This document shows positions 27,110-37,600 of a stretch of DNA of 64,000 bases, one piece after another. Origin of the DNA: Verrucomicrobiota bacterium (GTDB lineage Bacteria; Verrucomicrobiota; Verrucomicrobiia; Limisphaerales; UBA11320); NCBI GenBank assembly GCA_016199985.1, contig JACQFQ010000013.1:1-64000 (forward strand), in the 5' to 3' direction. The first letter of the stretch is position 1. Each line of letters begins with the position of its first letter. The notes beneath the pieces were generated by a model that did no database searches, was not told the DNA's origin, and saw only the letters and a program-made list of their open reading frames with translations. A program made the position numbers and the translations under genes.

Positions 27110-29536
27110 TTGAGAAGTTTTCCTACAGCCCGCGGCTTTCGATCCCACCCGAGGCGCCGGGCTGCCCCGTCGCTTTTTTTCGCGTCCTTCCTGCTGGCGC
27201 TGTCCATAGCTGACCTCCACGCCGCTTCTCCCCCGGATCCGGCGCTTTCCAGGATGATTGACCAACACAGCGTCATCCCCGTGTTCCTGCGCCATTGCAC
27301 AGCCTGTCATGGGGGCAATTTGAAGGAGGCCGGGCTCGATCTCCGAACGGTGAGCGCGATTCTGCGAGCAGGAAAACAGGGATCCAACGTGGTTGTCGGA
27401 TACCCCGATCAAAGCCCGTTGATTCGCCGGATCCGAGACGGAAAGTGCCCTCCGAATAAGCGCCTGGTGGAGGCCGGCGTGAAGCCGGTTTCTTCCCCCG
27501 AGATAGAAAGGATAGAAGCATGGATTGCCGCCGGGTGTCCCGAGAGCGGACCCAAGGCCGATGTCGCGGGTTCACCGGAAGATCCATTGGTCCGGGAGAA
27601 GGATCGCGACTTCTGGGCCTTTCGCCCCCCCTCCCGGCCTTCCCTCCCGGCCACAGTCCCCAAGGAGGAGGCCAGAAACCCGATCGATGCGTTTCTTCTC
27701 CGACGCTTGCGAGAGAAGGGTCTCGGTTTCTCCCCCGAGGCCCCGAAGCAGGCCTTGCTACGGCGGTTGGCGTTTGACCTCACCGGACTGCCACCGACTC
27801 CTGAGGAGGTGGAGAGCTTTCTGGCCGATGATTCTCCATCCGCCTACGAGACGCGCGTCGACCGCTATCTGGCTTCGCCCCGATACGGCGAGCGATGGGG
27901 ACGCTACTGGCTGGATGTAGCGGGCTACTCCGACACAGAGGGACGCCGCGAGCAGCATCTTCCGCGGCCATTCGCCTACCGGTATCGCGACTATGTCATC
28001 CGGGCATTGAACGCGGACAAACCTTACGATCGCTTTCTGCTGGAACAGATCGCGGGCGATGAGCTTGCGGACTATCGCGGCGCGGCGGAGATCACCCAGG
28101 AGATCGAGGACAATCTCGTCGCGACCGCGTTCTTGCGCATGGGGCCGGATCCGACTTGGGCCAACATCACCGGCTTTGTCCCCGATCGACTTGAGATCAT
28201 CTCCGACGCGATTGAAGTGCTTGGCTCGGGGGTCATGGGCCTCACGATGAAGTGCGCCCGCTGCCACGACCACAAGTTCGACCCGCTGCCGCAGCGCGAT
28301 TTCTTTCGTTTGGCGGATTTGCTCAAGGGCGCTCTGGACGAATACAACTGGCTCAAGCCCGATCTCCGCTCCTTCGGAGGAGCGGCGAATGTGGGGCCAT
28401 TGAAGGAACGCTCTCTTCCCTTCGTTAGGGTGGAGGAGCGAAAGGCGTGGCAAGCGGAGGTCGCCGCTGGAAAGAAGCCGCAGGAGCCCAGAATCGCCGC
28501 GCTCTGGGATCAGGGGGATCCGTCACCCACCTATATTTATCGTCGCGGAGACCCGGATCAGCCCGGCGCGCCGGTTATCGGAGGTGTTCCGGCGGTGCTG
28601 ATGCAACCCGGAGAGAAATTCGAGGTCGCGCCTCCCTGGCCCGGGGCGGGGACGACGGGCCGTCGTCTCGCGCTGGCCCGGTGGCTCGTCCGGCCCAACC
28701 ATCCACTGACAGCGCGCGTGATGGTGAATCGCGTTTGGAAGATCCACATGGGCCAGGGACTCGCCCGAAGTCCCGGCAATTTCGGACGCGCGGCGACGCC
28801 CCCGAGCCACCCCGAGCTGCTCGATTGGCTGGCCACGGAGTTTGTGCGCGAAGGGTGGAGCCTGAAGGCGTTGCACCGGCGGATCGTCACGTCGCGCGCC
28901 TATCGCCAAACGTCGGAGATCTCCGCGCTCTCCCTGCAGCGCGATCCGGACAATGAATGTCTCTCACGGATGCCGCTGCGGCGTCTCGAGGCCGAGGCGA
29001 TCTGGGACATCTCGGTGTGGGTGGCGGGGCGGTTGGACGACAAGCGTTACGGGCCTCCTGTGGCGGTCGTGACGCACCAGTCGGGCGTGATCACGCCGGG
29101 GAAAACCGGCGCCCGATGGCGACGCAGCGTGTATGGGGAACAGCGGCGCCGGGACATCCCCACGGTTCTGGAGCTGTTCGACCCGGCGCAATTGAATCCC
29201 AATTGCCTCGAGCGATCGGAATCCATCGTCGCGCCCCAGGCGTTGCATCTGATGAACGATGAAGTCCAGCAGGAGCTCGCGGAGCATTTTGCGAGCAGGG
29301 TTCTGAGCGAAGCGGGACGCCAGCCGGATCGCCAGGTCGAGCGCGCGTATCTTCTCGCGTTCGCTCGTCCGCCTTCCCAGGCCGAGGCCCGGCGCTCCAT
29401 CGCATGGCTCGATCGCGCGGCGCAGCTCTCGGTTGCGGCGCCAACCGGCGACGGCGGCGCGAGCGCCCCTCTTTCCGCGTTGACCTTGTTCTGCCATGCC
29501 CTGATGAATGCGGCTGAGTTTATTTACGTGGATTGA
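27110..29536 (+). CDS. Planctomycete-type cytochrome c / DUF1549-DUF1553 protein
   Basis: 808 residues if the TTG at 27110 is used; no in-frame ATG or GTG lies before the mature part. A signal peptide is visible (RRR followed by SLFFASFLLALSIADLHAAS). A PSCyt1-type heme motif CTACH is at residues 63-67, followed by a DUF1549 region (about 190-400) that contains LTGLPPTPEEVE and a second CARCHDHKFDP motif near 382, and then DUF1553 (about 530-780) with LARWLVRPNHPLTARVMVNR. Members are exported and are abundant in planctomycetes and verrucomicrobia, where they accompany DUF1501 proteins; a role in periplasmic redox linked to glycan degradation has been suggested but is unproven. The DUF1501 gene follows after 3 bases, so the two form an operon. 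Confidence 0.92.
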   Translation: MRSFPTARGFRSHPRRRAAPSLFFASFLLALSIADLHAASPPDPALSRMIDQHSVIPVFLRHCTACHGGNLKEAGLDLRTVSAILRAGKQGSNVVVGYPDQSPLIRRIRDGKCPPNKRLVEAGVKPVSSPEIERIEAWIAAGCPESGPKADVAGSPEDPLVREKDRDFWAFRPPSRPSLPATVPKEEARNPIDAFLLRRLREKGLGFSPEAPKQALLRRLAFDLTGLPPTPEEVESFLADDSPSAYETRVDRYLASPRYGERWGRYWLDVAGYSDTEGRREQHLPRPFAYRYRDYVIRALNADKPYDRFLLEQIAGDELADYRGAAEITQEIEDNLVATAFLRMGPDPTWANITGFVPDRLEIISDAIEVLGSGVMGLTMKCARCHDHKFDPLPQRDFFRLADLLKGALDEYNWLKPDLRSFGGAANVGPLKERSLPFVRVEERKAWQAEVAAGKKPQEPRIAALWDQGDPSPTYIYRRGDPDQPGAPVIGGVPAVLMQPGEKFEVAPPWPGAGTTGRRLALARWLVRPNHPLTARVMVNRVWKIHMGQGLARSPGNFGRAATPPSHPELLDWLATEFVREGWSLKALHRRIVTSRAYRQTSEISALSLQRDPDNECLSRMPLRRLEAEAIWDISVWVAGRLDDKRYGPPVAVVTHQSGVITPGKTGARWRRSVYGEQRRRDIPTVLELFDPAQLNPNCLERSESIVAPQALHLMNDEVQQELAEHFASRVLSEAGRQPDRQVERAYLLAFARPPSQAEARRSIAWLDRAAQLSVAAPTGDGGASAPLSALTLFCHALMNAAEFIYVD

Positions 29537-29539
29537 TGC

Positions 29540-31012
29540 ATGAGCCGCCGCGCGCAACTGAACGAACCCAATCCCCTCGCCCCGCCCTGGGGCTTGATGA
29601 ACCGTCGCTCCTGGTGCGAGCGGATGACGGGAGGATTGTATGTCGCGGCGCTGAGCCACCTTTTCGGCGGCCAGCCTTCACAGGCCGCGGACACAAGCGA
29701 CGCGGAGCCTGCGGGGCGGCCGCATCACGCGCCCCGCGCTCGCTCGGTGATTCAGCTGTTCATGAACGGAGGGCCAAGCCAGATGGACCTCTTCGATCCG
29801 AAGCCATTCCTGGATCGTCATCATGGGGAGTCCTACTTCGACAAGATCGCGGGAGAGGTGGAGAACATCGGCTCCGCGGGCAGCCTTCTTCGAAGCCCGT
29901 TTCGCTTTGAGCAGCGTGGCCAGTCTGGCATCTGGATGAGCGAGCTGCTTCCGCATCTGGCGAAGCAGGCTGACGAGCTCACCGTCATTCGTTCGATGTT
30001 CACCACGAGCATCACCCATGAACCGGCGCTCTATCGGATCCATAGCGGACAGCTTCGCTCCGGATATCCCACCATCGGCTCGTGGGTGGTGTATGGATTG
30101 GGATCGGAGAACCAGAATCTGCCCGCGTATGTCGTGCTGGACGATCCGGGCGGCATGCCCGTGAACGGCGTCGAGAATTGGACGGCGGGCTTCCTGCCGC
30201 CCGTTCACCAGGGCACTCGGTTCCGATCCCAAGGCGCGCCGGTCCTGAATCTTCACCCGTCCCGCAAGACCTCCGAAGCAGCGTCGGCGATCGAACGCGG
30301 ACTCCTGCGCGAGCTCGATCAGGAGCATCTGCGGGGACATCCGCGCCAGCCGCGGCTGGGCGCGCGCATCGCCTCGTATGAGCTCGCGGCCAGGATGCAG
30401 CTGGCGGCGGACGAGGCGCTGGACGTGTCGTCGGAGCCGGAGTCGCTGCGGAGGGCGTACGGCATTGGGCAGGCGGCCACGGACTCCTATGGGAAGCGCT
30501 GTCTCATCGCGCGTCGACTGGTGGAACGGGGCGTTCGTTTTGTGCAGATCTTCATTAGCGGACAGATCTGGGATCACCACGCCGGAATTCAGTCAGGGCT
30601 CATCTCGGCCTGCGGCGGCACCGATTTGCCGATCGCGGCTTTGCTGGAGGACCTGAAGCAGCGCGGGCTTCTGGAGAGCACGCTGGTGGTGTGGGGCGGG
30701 GAGTTTGGGCGTCTGCCGATCGCCCAACTGACCGAGGACAAGAGCGACGCCAAGGCGGGTCGGGACCACAACAAGAACGCGTTCACCACCTGGATGGCCG
30801 GCGCCGGAGTGAAGCGCGGATTCGTCCTGGGCGAGACCGATGAACTGGGTCTGGCGGCGGTGAAAGACAAAGTGAGCGTCCCCGATTGGCATGCGACGCT
30901 GCTCCATTTGCTCGGATTGAACTACGACGCGCTTCATATCGAGCGCAACGGCTTGAAAGAGCGATTGACAGGAGTGACTGACGCCCGAGTCGTGCGAGAG
31001 ATCCTCGCCTAA
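29540..31012 (+). CDS. DUF1501 family protein (alkaline-phosphatase/sulfatase fold)
   Basis: 490 residues starting at ATG 29540, three bases after the preceding stop. The N-terminus holds a double-Arg segment (MNRRSWCERMTGG, residue 20 onward) that looks like the Tat-like leader usual for DUF1501, then SVIQLFMNGGPSQMDLFDPK, the family's signature. Later motifs include GRDHNKNAFTTWMAGAGVK and GETDELGL near the C-terminus, as in other DUF1501 members, which share the alkaline-phosphatase superfamily core. It is the invariable partner of the upstream DUF1549/DUF1553 protein. An exported enzyme of unknown substrate is the safest reading. Confidence 0.92.
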   Translation: MSRRAQLNEPNPLAPPWGLMNRRSWCERMTGGLYVAALSHLFGGQPSQAADTSDAEPAGRPHHAPRARSVIQLFMNGGPSQMDLFDPKPFLDRHHGESYFDKIAGEVENIGSAGSLLRSPFRFEQRGQSGIWMSELLPHLAKQADELTVIRSMFTTSITHEPALYRIHSGQLRSGYPTIGSWVVYGLGSENQNLPAYVVLDDPGGMPVNGVENWTAGFLPPVHQGTRFRSQGAPVLNLHPSRKTSEAASAIERGLLRELDQEHLRGHPRQPRLGARIASYELAARMQLAADEALDVSSEPESLRRAYGIGQAATDSYGKRCLIARRLVERGVRFVQIFISGQIWDHHAGIQSGLISACGGTDLPIAALLEDLKQRGLLESTLVVWGGEFGRLPIAQLTEDKSDAKAGRDHNKNAFTTWMAGAGVKRGFVLGETDELGLAAVKDKVSVPDWHATLLHLLGLNYDALHIERNGLKERLTGVTDARVVREILA

Positions 31013-31641
31013 CCTCAATGCCGTTAGGGCCAATGCCTGTAGGCCAAAAAGAGATTGGTGTGTAATTCACAAAGCGGGCTGGACCAGATGGGGAGGGCCA
31101 AAGGCTCGATCACAAGCCAGCCCAGGGCAACGCCCTGGGTTCATCGTCACAGCATGACCGCAAGCCCTGAAAGGGCGTCGCAACCCATTGTCAACCGAAT
31201 CAAATAGGCGTTACAATTTCCGGCATGCCGCAATCACTGGCGAGGGTCGTTCTTCACATTGTCTTCAGGATTGAAGTCCATTGTGCCGCCCCGTTGGGGC
31301 TGACCCTCCCAACGACGGGCCTACCCAGGGCTTTGCCCTGGGCTGGCTTGTGATCGGGCCTTTGGCCCTCCTGGACTGGACTCGTCCGCTCAACCTCACT
31401 CTCCAAATCCGTAGGCGGTGATCCAGCACGACGCCCCACCGGAGCGGCCGGGGACATGGTAGGACGCCAGGACATGAAACGAATCCTCCTTGATACCGGC
31501 GGGCCAAAGACGAAGGCCGAACTCTCATCCTGTCTGCTCTGGCCAGTGGGGCCGATCTTGAGGCCGCTGACCGGGAGTTGCGCGTCAGGCAGGCGCCGAT
31601 GAGCTCTGCCCATAAAACAAGGGCCATCGCGGCTTTGTGTC
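31013..31641. other. Intergenic region with REP-like element; no intact gene
   Basis: About 630 bases between the convergent DUF1501 gene and the lamin-tail/CotH gene. It holds the inverted repeat listed separately and, on the minus strand around 31403-31530, a 42-codon stretch reading EFGLRLWPAGIKEDSFHVLA onward that ends at a stop. That stretch has coding-like composition but no start and no recognised family; it may be a gene remnant. Confidence 0.5.
31093..31370. repeat. REP/BIME-like element: 48-nt inverted repeat with inner palindromes
   Basis: Arms 31093-31140 and 31323-31370 are reverse complements at 46 of 48 positions. Each arm starts GAGGGCCAAAGG and ends with the palindromic CCCAGGGCAA-x-GCCCTGGG segment. 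Between them lie two smaller palindromes, GCCCTGAAAGGGC (31164-31176) and GCCCCGTTGGGGC (31288-31300), one next to each arm. The design resembles REP pairs mobilised by RAYT transposases; it sits between convergent genes, where it may also act as a bidirectional terminator. Confidence 0.8.
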
Positions 31642-34600
31642 CTACTGTCTCGGAGTGACCACGCGGAGGTAGCGCTGCGGGCCGTCGAGCGGGACGGGCA
31701 GCGACGGGGTCCAATTGCTTCCACGCGCCGAGAAGTCCACCCAGCGCAGCCATTGGGCGGCGGGCAGGGCTTCGGAGTACTGAACCGAGTAGGTGTGATT
31801 GGAAACCGCGTCGAACGCCACCGAAACGCCCCCTCCTAAACCCACGGGCCTCAGCCGCAAAACGCTCAGGGCGTTCGTCGGATTCGTCCCGGCGAGATAC
31901 TCCTGCAGGTTCGACATCCCATCATGATCGAAATCCTCGGACAGATTGCCCGCTCCGAATCCAAAAGCCGCCTCCCACGCGTCCGAAACCCCGTCGCCAT
32001 TCTTGTCCTCCACAATCGCGAGAAAAGCCTTCGCGCTGATGAAGCCCGCCGTCCGCGACAAGTTTGTGACCAGAACGCTGAAGTTTGTCGCCGTCGCTTG
32101 AACATTCGTGACGGTGAAGAAGGAGGTGCGATCGTTGAGCACAACGAATCCTCCCGGAATGTTCGTGTCGTTGCGGCGCCAGCGATATCCGATGGGGAGC
32201 GTGGCGGTGTTGGTCACTTCAACGCTCAGGATCACGGAGGAACCGGCGATGACGGGCTGACTGACCGGGTTCTGCACGATGAGAGGATCGATCAAGAGAT
32301 TCAACGCCGCCTCGACGCTCTCCACGCCTCCGACGCGATCCTGGACCGTCGCCTGATAGGTTCCGACGTCCTTGAGCTGAACGTTCGTGACAACGAGGCT
32401 CGCGCTCGTCGCCAGGTCCAGGGTCTTCCCCTGGAACCGCCATTGATAGCGAACCGGACCATCGCCCGCCGCGACAACCGTGAACGTCGCCTTGGCTCCA
32501 GGCCTTGCGTACTGGTTCGCGGGCTGCACGTAGATTGTGGGAGGCTGAAGGACGGTGAGCGACGCAACGCCGCTGGCGACCGCGCCAAACTCATTGAACA
32601 CCACGACCGAATAATTCCCGGCGTCCTGCGGTCTCGCGCGATCGATGATCCAATCGGGAGCCGCGCCGGAATCCAACGGCGCCCCGTTGAATCGCCATTG
32701 AAAACGAAGCGGGCCCGGGCCGGTGGCGCCAACACTGAACACCACCCTCTCCCCAACCCGGACACTGCGTCCCTGCGGCTGGCTCGAGAGAGCCGGAGCG
32801 CTTCCTCCGATGAACTCGGTCCCGGGCGTCGACAGCGCGGCCTGCCAGTTGGCGGGGTCGTTCCCGTAAGCCAGCGGGTTTTTGCGTTGGAGCGAAGGCC
32901 CGGCTCCATCGGCTTCGGGCGGCCATGGCGCGTGATCGTTGTAGCGCACTCCATCCACGGTGATGTAAGCGACGCCGGCGGCGTCAGGCAGGTCGGGCCG
33001 CTGCAAATCAATCCGCTCGCCGCTGTCCTGAAGCGCTCCGGAGTAGGGACCGAAGATTCGCGTCTTTGCCGGAACAGTCTCCTGGGCACGGAAGGCCGCG
33101 GGCGTAACGGGAGCCATCACGATGATCTCCCCAGGGGCAAGCGTGGTGTTCAGGGGGAAATCGTATCCGACGCCGCTCAAACGCCACGTGTTGGTGGGAT
33201 GCGCGGGATCGAAGAGCGGAACCGCGTCGAGGGAGATGTTCTTCAACTCGATGAACTCGAGCGCCGGGGCGGCGGGATTGTAGTGGATCTCCGTGATCAC
33301 GACCGGCCCGATCAGGGGTCCGGCGTTCGCGTCGAGAGGCGTGGCCGATGTCTGCAACGCGAACTGCTCCTCTCCCGTGCTGATCACCATGCGGCCCAGC
33401 GTTCCGCCCTGCGGCGCGGCCCCGAACGCGAAGCCATGGCTGAATCCCGTGAGCCGGCCCCCGGTGTCCGCCGAGAAAATATAAACGGAATCCCCGCGAG
33501 AACTGAGCGCGAACGCGTTGGTTCCCGCGAGCGGGTTGTTGAACTCCGGTTCCGCGAACAAGGCGTAGCTGAAAGGGGCGATGGTGGTCGACGAGGGGAT
33601 CGTGAATTTTCCGGGAATTGCGGGATCGTCGGTGAGGAACCAGCCGCCGATGTCCACTCGCTCCGAGGTGGGATTGAAAAGCTCGATGTAATCAGAGCCC
33701 AGAGGCGAGTGCGTCAGCGCCTCGTTGACCAGCACGCGTGGGATTGCGGGTGTTGGATCAACGGCGCCTGGCGAGCCTCCCGCCGCCCCGCTCGCGCGCC
33801 AGACAGCGGGATCGTTCATCGTTGTCGAATCGCTTCCGGCGAACACGAGGGAGAAGCCCATCTCGCGCGCGGTCGCCGGCCATGGCGCAAGAACCTCATA
33901 GGAGAATGAAAACACAGTTCCGCCCAGCGGATGCGACAGAGCGATGGTCTCGCCCGCGTTGTCGAGCTTCCCCTCGTATTTTCCGTACACCGCAACGCCA
34001 GGATACCGCTTCGCGAAGGCCGCGGGATTGCGAGCCAGGATCAAATACCCCCCCGCGGCCAGCTGAGCGTCGGCGCTGAACGTGTAGGTGATCCCGCGCG
34101 TGAATTGCAGCCCCGCGAGACGGAGCGATGTGGGCCCGGCGTTGTGCAGTTCGATGAACTCGAACTCCGCGCCGTCCGTAAGGCCGTCCGGAAGCGGCGC
34201 GTACATCAGTTCCGACACCACCAGGCGGCTGAGATCCTGCGGCGGAAAGAATGTCGCCTCCATGACCGCGCTCCAGTCCTTGCCGCTGAGGACCCGCGCG
34301 CGCACTTGTGTGGGAGCGTTGATCGCAATGGGGCCGGCGTAGACTTGAGCCGTGTCGCCGGCGGCGCCCCCCGCACGCCGAGGATCGGATCCATCCAGCG
34401 TGTAGAAGAGGGTGGCGCCCGGGGTGCCCTGGGTGATCTCAAGCGCGTAGCCCGCGGGCACGTTCCCCCCGAGCTGGGAGAACGCGGGAGGCTTCACGGC
34501 CGGGTACAGGCTGTCGTCCTTCAGCTGCTGCAAAACGATGACGGTTCTGGGCGGGAACCAATTCCGCACGATGTTCGTGATCTCCGCGTACCAGTCCGCC

Positions 34601-37600
34601 TCCAGATAGGGAGGCTCCTTCTTCGCGTCGCCCCAGCGGGCGGAGTACGCCCGGATCGCCCGGGTGATCTGCGACGCCTTTCCCATGAATCGTCCCACGC
34701 CCGCCTCGGAGGTCAGCGCTCCTCCATTGAAGAAGTGGCGCTGCACGTGGTCGGCGAATCGGAGGCGGTATTCGGCGTTGCGCATCAGATCCTCGTGGAT
34801 CCATTGAGGATTCGCGTAAGCGAGCAGATTCTGGTTTGGGCTGGGGAACGGGCCTGTGCGATCCACCTGGCTGTTCGCCGCGCCCAGCGTGTGCTCTGCG
34901 TCCGAATTGAAAAAGATGAAGCCGCGATCCGGGTTCGTCCGGTCGCGCATCCCAAACCAGTTGTTCGGCATCGCGTTGCCCAGAAACGAGGACAGGGTGG
35001 CGTCGCCGTCGCCCGTGTAAAAAATCACGAGCATGTAATCGATCAGGTTGTCGACGTCCACCATCACCGGAAGCGCGGGATTGCGGCTCCCGTCCGCGTT
35101 GCGGCCCAGGATCGAGAAATATCGCGCGTTGGACGCGTTCGTGGAAAGCGATCGCGCCATGCTCCACAAATTGGAGAAGGCGAGCATCGTTCCGTCCGTG
35201 GCCTCCGTGACGAATCCCTGGGCATGATTCCCGCACTTCACCACGTCGTAATCCTCCTTGTTGCCGCCCAGATAGGTCGCGCCGTAGGACGCCTCGGGGC
35301 GCTCGTCCGTTTCGTAAAGGCCCCAATACTGCCCGTTCAGATAGAGATGATAGTAGCGGGACCGACGATAGGGCTGACCCAGGGCGCCGAGCGTCTGACG
35401 CGAGAACACCTCGCGCACCATCGTCTCCTGCTTCCCTATGCTCGGATCCGACTCCGTCGACCACGCGTAGTTCTGGCTCGAACGAAGATCAAACCCGTCA
35501 AATTCAGTGGCGCCCTGATCCTCGAACATCGGATACCGAAGCTTCCCCACCCCGTACTCCGAGCGGAAAAAAACGCGGAGCGAATGCTTCACATACTGAA
35601 CATTGCGACTATAGCCGCCGCGAACGCGAAGGCCGCAGTTTTCCTGGAATCTCCCGGGGACGGCGTTCGTGGGATCCAACAGCTCGATCGACCCCGGCCG
35701 CTCCCACTCCGAGCCGTGCTGCAGAGCGTTGGCGTAGATGCCGCTGCTCGCGTCGAACAGATTCTCCATCTCTGTGACGATAGAGACAGAGGGGATCTGG
35801 GTGAGGGCCTCCTTCCACTCCGCAAGGGTGTAGAGGTTGACCACGTTGGGATCCATCCCGTAGTCCACGCTGTTGGCGCCCCAGGTCGCGGGGAAGTGGG
35901 GAGGCGCCGCGCCCGTGGGCGCCTGATGAATTACGTCCGCAAGAAAGAGGTACGTATGGGTGTCCACGTTGCTGGGCTTCCACTGATCACGAAAGGCCCG
36001 CGCGCGCAGGACGGTTGTGTTCGTGATCGTGATCGGCCCGGTGTAGAGTTGGCCGCGGCCGGGCTCCGGCTCGGCGCAATCGACCGAATAATAGATCACG
36101 GCGTCCGGTGTGGCCGATGTGATGGAGAGAGAAAAGGGAGCGTCGAAGAATCCGCGATCCACGCTAAAGCGCGTGTCCGCCACCTCGCCAAAATAGTACG
36201 CGCTCTCGTTTCTCTGTCCTGGCGTCGGGCTTGAAAGAAAAGCGTTCGGAGAGCTCTCGATGACGGTGGAGACGAGCTCGGGCTGAAAGAGAAGATTCCC
36301 GTCGGCCGCCTTCGTGTTCAGGACTTGAACCGCCAGGACATTGGCGCCGGGGACAAGAAGGGATCGCGAGGAGAACAAATCGATGGTTTCCGCGGCGAGG
36401 GCTTGCGCCACGTCGCGCTTCGCCGTCGCCGTCGAGTTCCACGCGGGAACGGCGGGAGCGTTCCGATCCAGCACGCGGACGCCGTTCAGATACAGGATAA
36501 ACCCGTCGTCGTACCGAACCCGCAACGAGAGCGCGTTCAGCGCCGACGGATCCGTGACCACGAAAGGCAACCGCGCAAACGCTGAAGCCGTACGACCCAG
36601 CATCTGCGCCTGCAGATCGGTGCGGATGTAAGGCCGATAGCCCGCAACGTCGCTGCCGAGCACACTCACCTCGCCGAGGGAAATCACCGCGCCTTCGTTC
36701 CCGTCCCCCTGCCCTCCCGAGCCGGACAAATCGGGATCCGGCGTTCGACGGACCCGCACGAATTGTCCGATCACGGGCGAATCGGAGAGCTCCACAGCCA
36801 GTTTGTCGGGTCCCGCGGGCGCTGTGTAGCGCGCGTTCTCGGCGTTGAGAAGCGGCGATTGATAGAGGACCGTGTTGGTGTCCGCGGCCAGCACTTCCAC
36901 CGTGATATCGCGCAGGCGCGAACCGCAGCAGCCGTCGCCTCGATTGTACAGCGTCACCGACTTGACCCACGCCATTCGCCCCAGGTTCAGCATCCAAAAG
37001 GGATTCGCATCGGTTCCGAGAGTATGAGTGAAGTCGGTCAGAAGCCCGTTGATGGCCAGGCCAGCCGCATAACCTCCGAGAGTGGTGGATTGAGTCGCCG
37101 TCGGCGCCGGGTTTCCAACGCGGGCGAGGTTCACGTCGGTGGACGACTTCGGAATCCCGTTCACCTCCACTTCGGCGAGCGAGAGAGTCGCGATCTCATC
37201 GGAGCCCCCCTGCCCTCCTGAGCCGGACAAATCCGGATCCGCCCTGCGGGAAACCCGGATCACCTGCCCGTCCACCGGCCCTCCGGCGAGTTGGACAAGG
37301 TCGAGAACAATGGAATCGGGGCCGGCGGGGAACAGACGCCCGGCGTTTTCGCCGTTCAGGAGGCTGGACGTGAAATTCGTCGTGGTCCTGTTCGTGTTCA
37401 TGATGTCGATCGTGATGTCGCGGAGCCGGGACGCGCAGCAACCCGAGGAGCGATTCCGCAGGACAACGCTCTGGATGGAGGCGTCGGTGCTCAAGGTCAC
37501 CTGCCAGAAAGGCGCGGTGTCCGTCGCGAGGGTTTGGGTGAAATCGGTCACGGCGCCATCAATCGCCAGCTGGGCGCGATTGGTTCCGACGCTCGTGCTT

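Noticed and set aside
33931..36234. 767-codon plus-strand frame opposite the lamin-tail/CotH gene
   Set aside because: Shadow of the minus-strand gene, whose translation carries clear domains and a signal peptide.
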